From Streptomyces griseorubiginosus (GTDB lineage Bacteria > Actinomycetota > Actinomycetes > Streptomycetales > Streptomycetaceae): a stretch of 64,000 bases of DNA. The stretch spans positions 1,105,413 through 1,169,412 of the forward strand of contig NZ_KQ948735.1 of NCBI RefSeq assembly GCF_001514195.1, given 5' to 3'. A program made the position numbers and the translations under genes. Shown here piece after piece: positions 63,024 through 64,000 of the stretch. The notes under the pieces are model-generated. The model worked only from the letters and a program-made list of their open reading frames with translations, was not told where the DNA came from and made no database searches. Position 1 is the stretch's first letter, and every line of letters begins with the position of its first letter.

Positions 63024-63030
63024 TGACTTC

Positions 63031-64000
63031 ATGCGGCCCGTTTCCCACATCGAACGTACGGTGGCGCCCTTCGAGGTCGTCAGCCCCTACCAGCCCAGCG
63101 GCGACCAGCCGGCGGCCATCGCCGACCTGGCCCGGCGCATCGAGGCAGGTGAGAAGGACGTCGTCCTGCTCGGCGCGACCGGTACCGGAAAGTCCGCCAC
63201 CACGGCGTGGATGATCGAGAAGCTCCAGCGCCCCACCCTCGTGATGGCCCCGAACAAGACCCTGGCCGCCCAGCTGGCCAACGAGTTCCGGGAGCTGCTG
63301 CCGAACAACGCGGTCGAGTACTTCGTCTCGTACTACGACTACTACCAGCCCGAGGCGTACGTCCCGCAGTCGGACACCTACATCGAGAAGGACTCCTCGA
63401 TCAACGAGGAGGTCGAGCGGCTGCGCCACTCCGCGACCAACTCGCTGCTCACCCGCAGGGACGTCGTCGTGGTTGCCTCGGTCTCCTGCATCTACGGCCT
63501 CGGCACCCCCCAGGAGTACGTGGACCGCATGGTCCCCCTCCGGGTCGGCGACGAAGTCGACCGCGACCAGCTGCTGCGCCGCTTCGTCGACATCCAGTAC
63601 ACGCGCAACGACCTCGCCTTCACCCGCGGCACCTTCCGCGTCCGCGGCGACACCATCGAGATCTTCCCGGTCTACGAGGAGCTCGCCGTCCGCATCGAGA
63701 TGTTCGGCGACGAGATCGAGGCCCTGTCCACCCTCCACCCGCTCACCGGCGAGATCATCAGCGACGACGAGCAGCTGTACGTCTTCCCGGCCTCCCACTA
63801 CGTCGCCGGCCCCGAGCGCATGGAGCGGGCCGTCAACGACATCGAGAAGGAGTTGGGAGAGCGCCTCGCCGAGCTGGAGAAGCAGGGCAAGCTTCTGGAG
63901 GCCCAGCGCCTGCGGATGCGCACCACCTACGACCTGGAGATGCTCCGCCAGATCGGCTCCTGCTCCGGCGTGGAGAACTACTCGATGCACTTCGACGGCC
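63031..64000 (+). CDS. uvrB: Excinuclease ABC subunit B, 3'-truncated by window edge
   Basis: First 323 residues of about 700-715. The damage-verifying helicase-like subunit of nucleotide excision repair. Walker [15 protein letters not shown] (about 48-61), PNKTLAAQL, then the beta-hairpin [20 protein letters not shown] that inserts between the DNA strands, and the domain-2/UvrA-interaction region to the edge. ATG at 63031 is fixed by the promoter spacing; there is no ribosome site. Confidence 0.97.
   Translation, partial: MRPVSHIERTVAPFEVVSPYQPSGDQPAAIADLARRIEAGEKDVVLLGATGTGKSATTAWMIEKLQRPTLVMAPNKTLAAQLANEFRELLPNNAVEYFVSYYDYYQPEAYVPQSDTYIEKDSSINEEVERLRHSATNSLLTRRDVVVVASVSCIYGLGTPQEYVDRMVPLRVGDEVDRDQLLRRFVDIQYTRNDLAFTRGTFRVRGDTIEIFPVYEELAVRIEMFGDEIEALSTLHPLTGEIISDDEQLYVFPASHYVAGPERMERAVNDIEKELGERLAELEKQGKLLEAQRLRMRTTYDLEMLRQIGSCSGVENYSMHFDG

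Overview
The window is chromosomal DNA from a Streptomyces or close relative. GC content is very high with strong G/C at third codon positions, many genes start with GTG, and the families present (WhiJ-type HTH plus DUF397 pair, SPW_0924-type peptide, DUF4184, DUF397, ANTAR response regulator PdtaR) are typical of the genus. From memory, the order pyk - pdtaR - livFGMHJ - polA - rpsA - coaE - uvrB matches the S. coelicolor core region from about SCO2014 down to SCO1966. That synteny was not checked here. I see no insertion sequence, prophage, CRISPR array or biosynthetic cluster.

Layout. 1-2.3 kb: 3' part of pyruvate kinase, a stand-alone HTH/LAGLIDADG protein, and tRNA-Leu(CAA). 2.4-8.8 kb: PdtaR, then a branched-chain amino acid ABC transporter operon on the minus strand in which livH, livM, livG and livF each overlap the next gene by four bases (GTGA). 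9-13 kb: a membrane-anchored protein, a 64-bp tandem repeat, a hot-dog thioesterase and an FdhF/YdeP-type molybdoenzyme. 13.3-16.1 kb: polA. 16.4-20.9 kb: cell-envelope genes, including a lytic transglycosylase behind a probable c-di-AMP (ydaO) riboswitch. 20.8-31 kb: HrpB helicase, a methyltransferase with no normal start codon for its conserved N-terminus, rpsA with a long leader, PAC2 protein, coaE, a TPR protein, DoxX and S4 proteins. 31-35 kb: uracil-DNA glycosylase and a GntR-NCS1 permease-racemase locus with a clear operator palindrome. 35-46 kb: GNAT/RidA operon, nucleotidyltransferase, FUSC protein, EEP nuclease, amidohydrolase, DUF899 protein and an ABC exporter. 45.5-48 kb: ATP-binding protein, WhiJ-like HTH and DUF397 cluster with two palindromes in the divergent intergenic region. 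48-57 kb: MocR regulator with an AhpD-like target, orphan gltD, DUF1772, DUF2293, degenerate uridine kinase, CBS protein, CorA and a methyltransferase. 57-64 kb: psuK-psuG, VOC protein, Ogt, glycerophosphodiesterase, MHYT membrane protein and the 5' part of uvrB.

The most interesting common thread is regulatory. polA, ogt and uvrB each carry the actinobacterial LexA-independent DNA-damage promoter (RecA-NDp/PafBC type, TTGTCrGTGG-N7-TAsGNT or a one-base variant). In all three there are exactly seven bases between the -10 element and the start codon, which predicts leaderless damage-inducible mRNAs. A fourth good match precedes the molybdoenzyme gene. Many intergenic gaps also hold short GC-rich tandem repeats, mostly at or near convergent gene ends.
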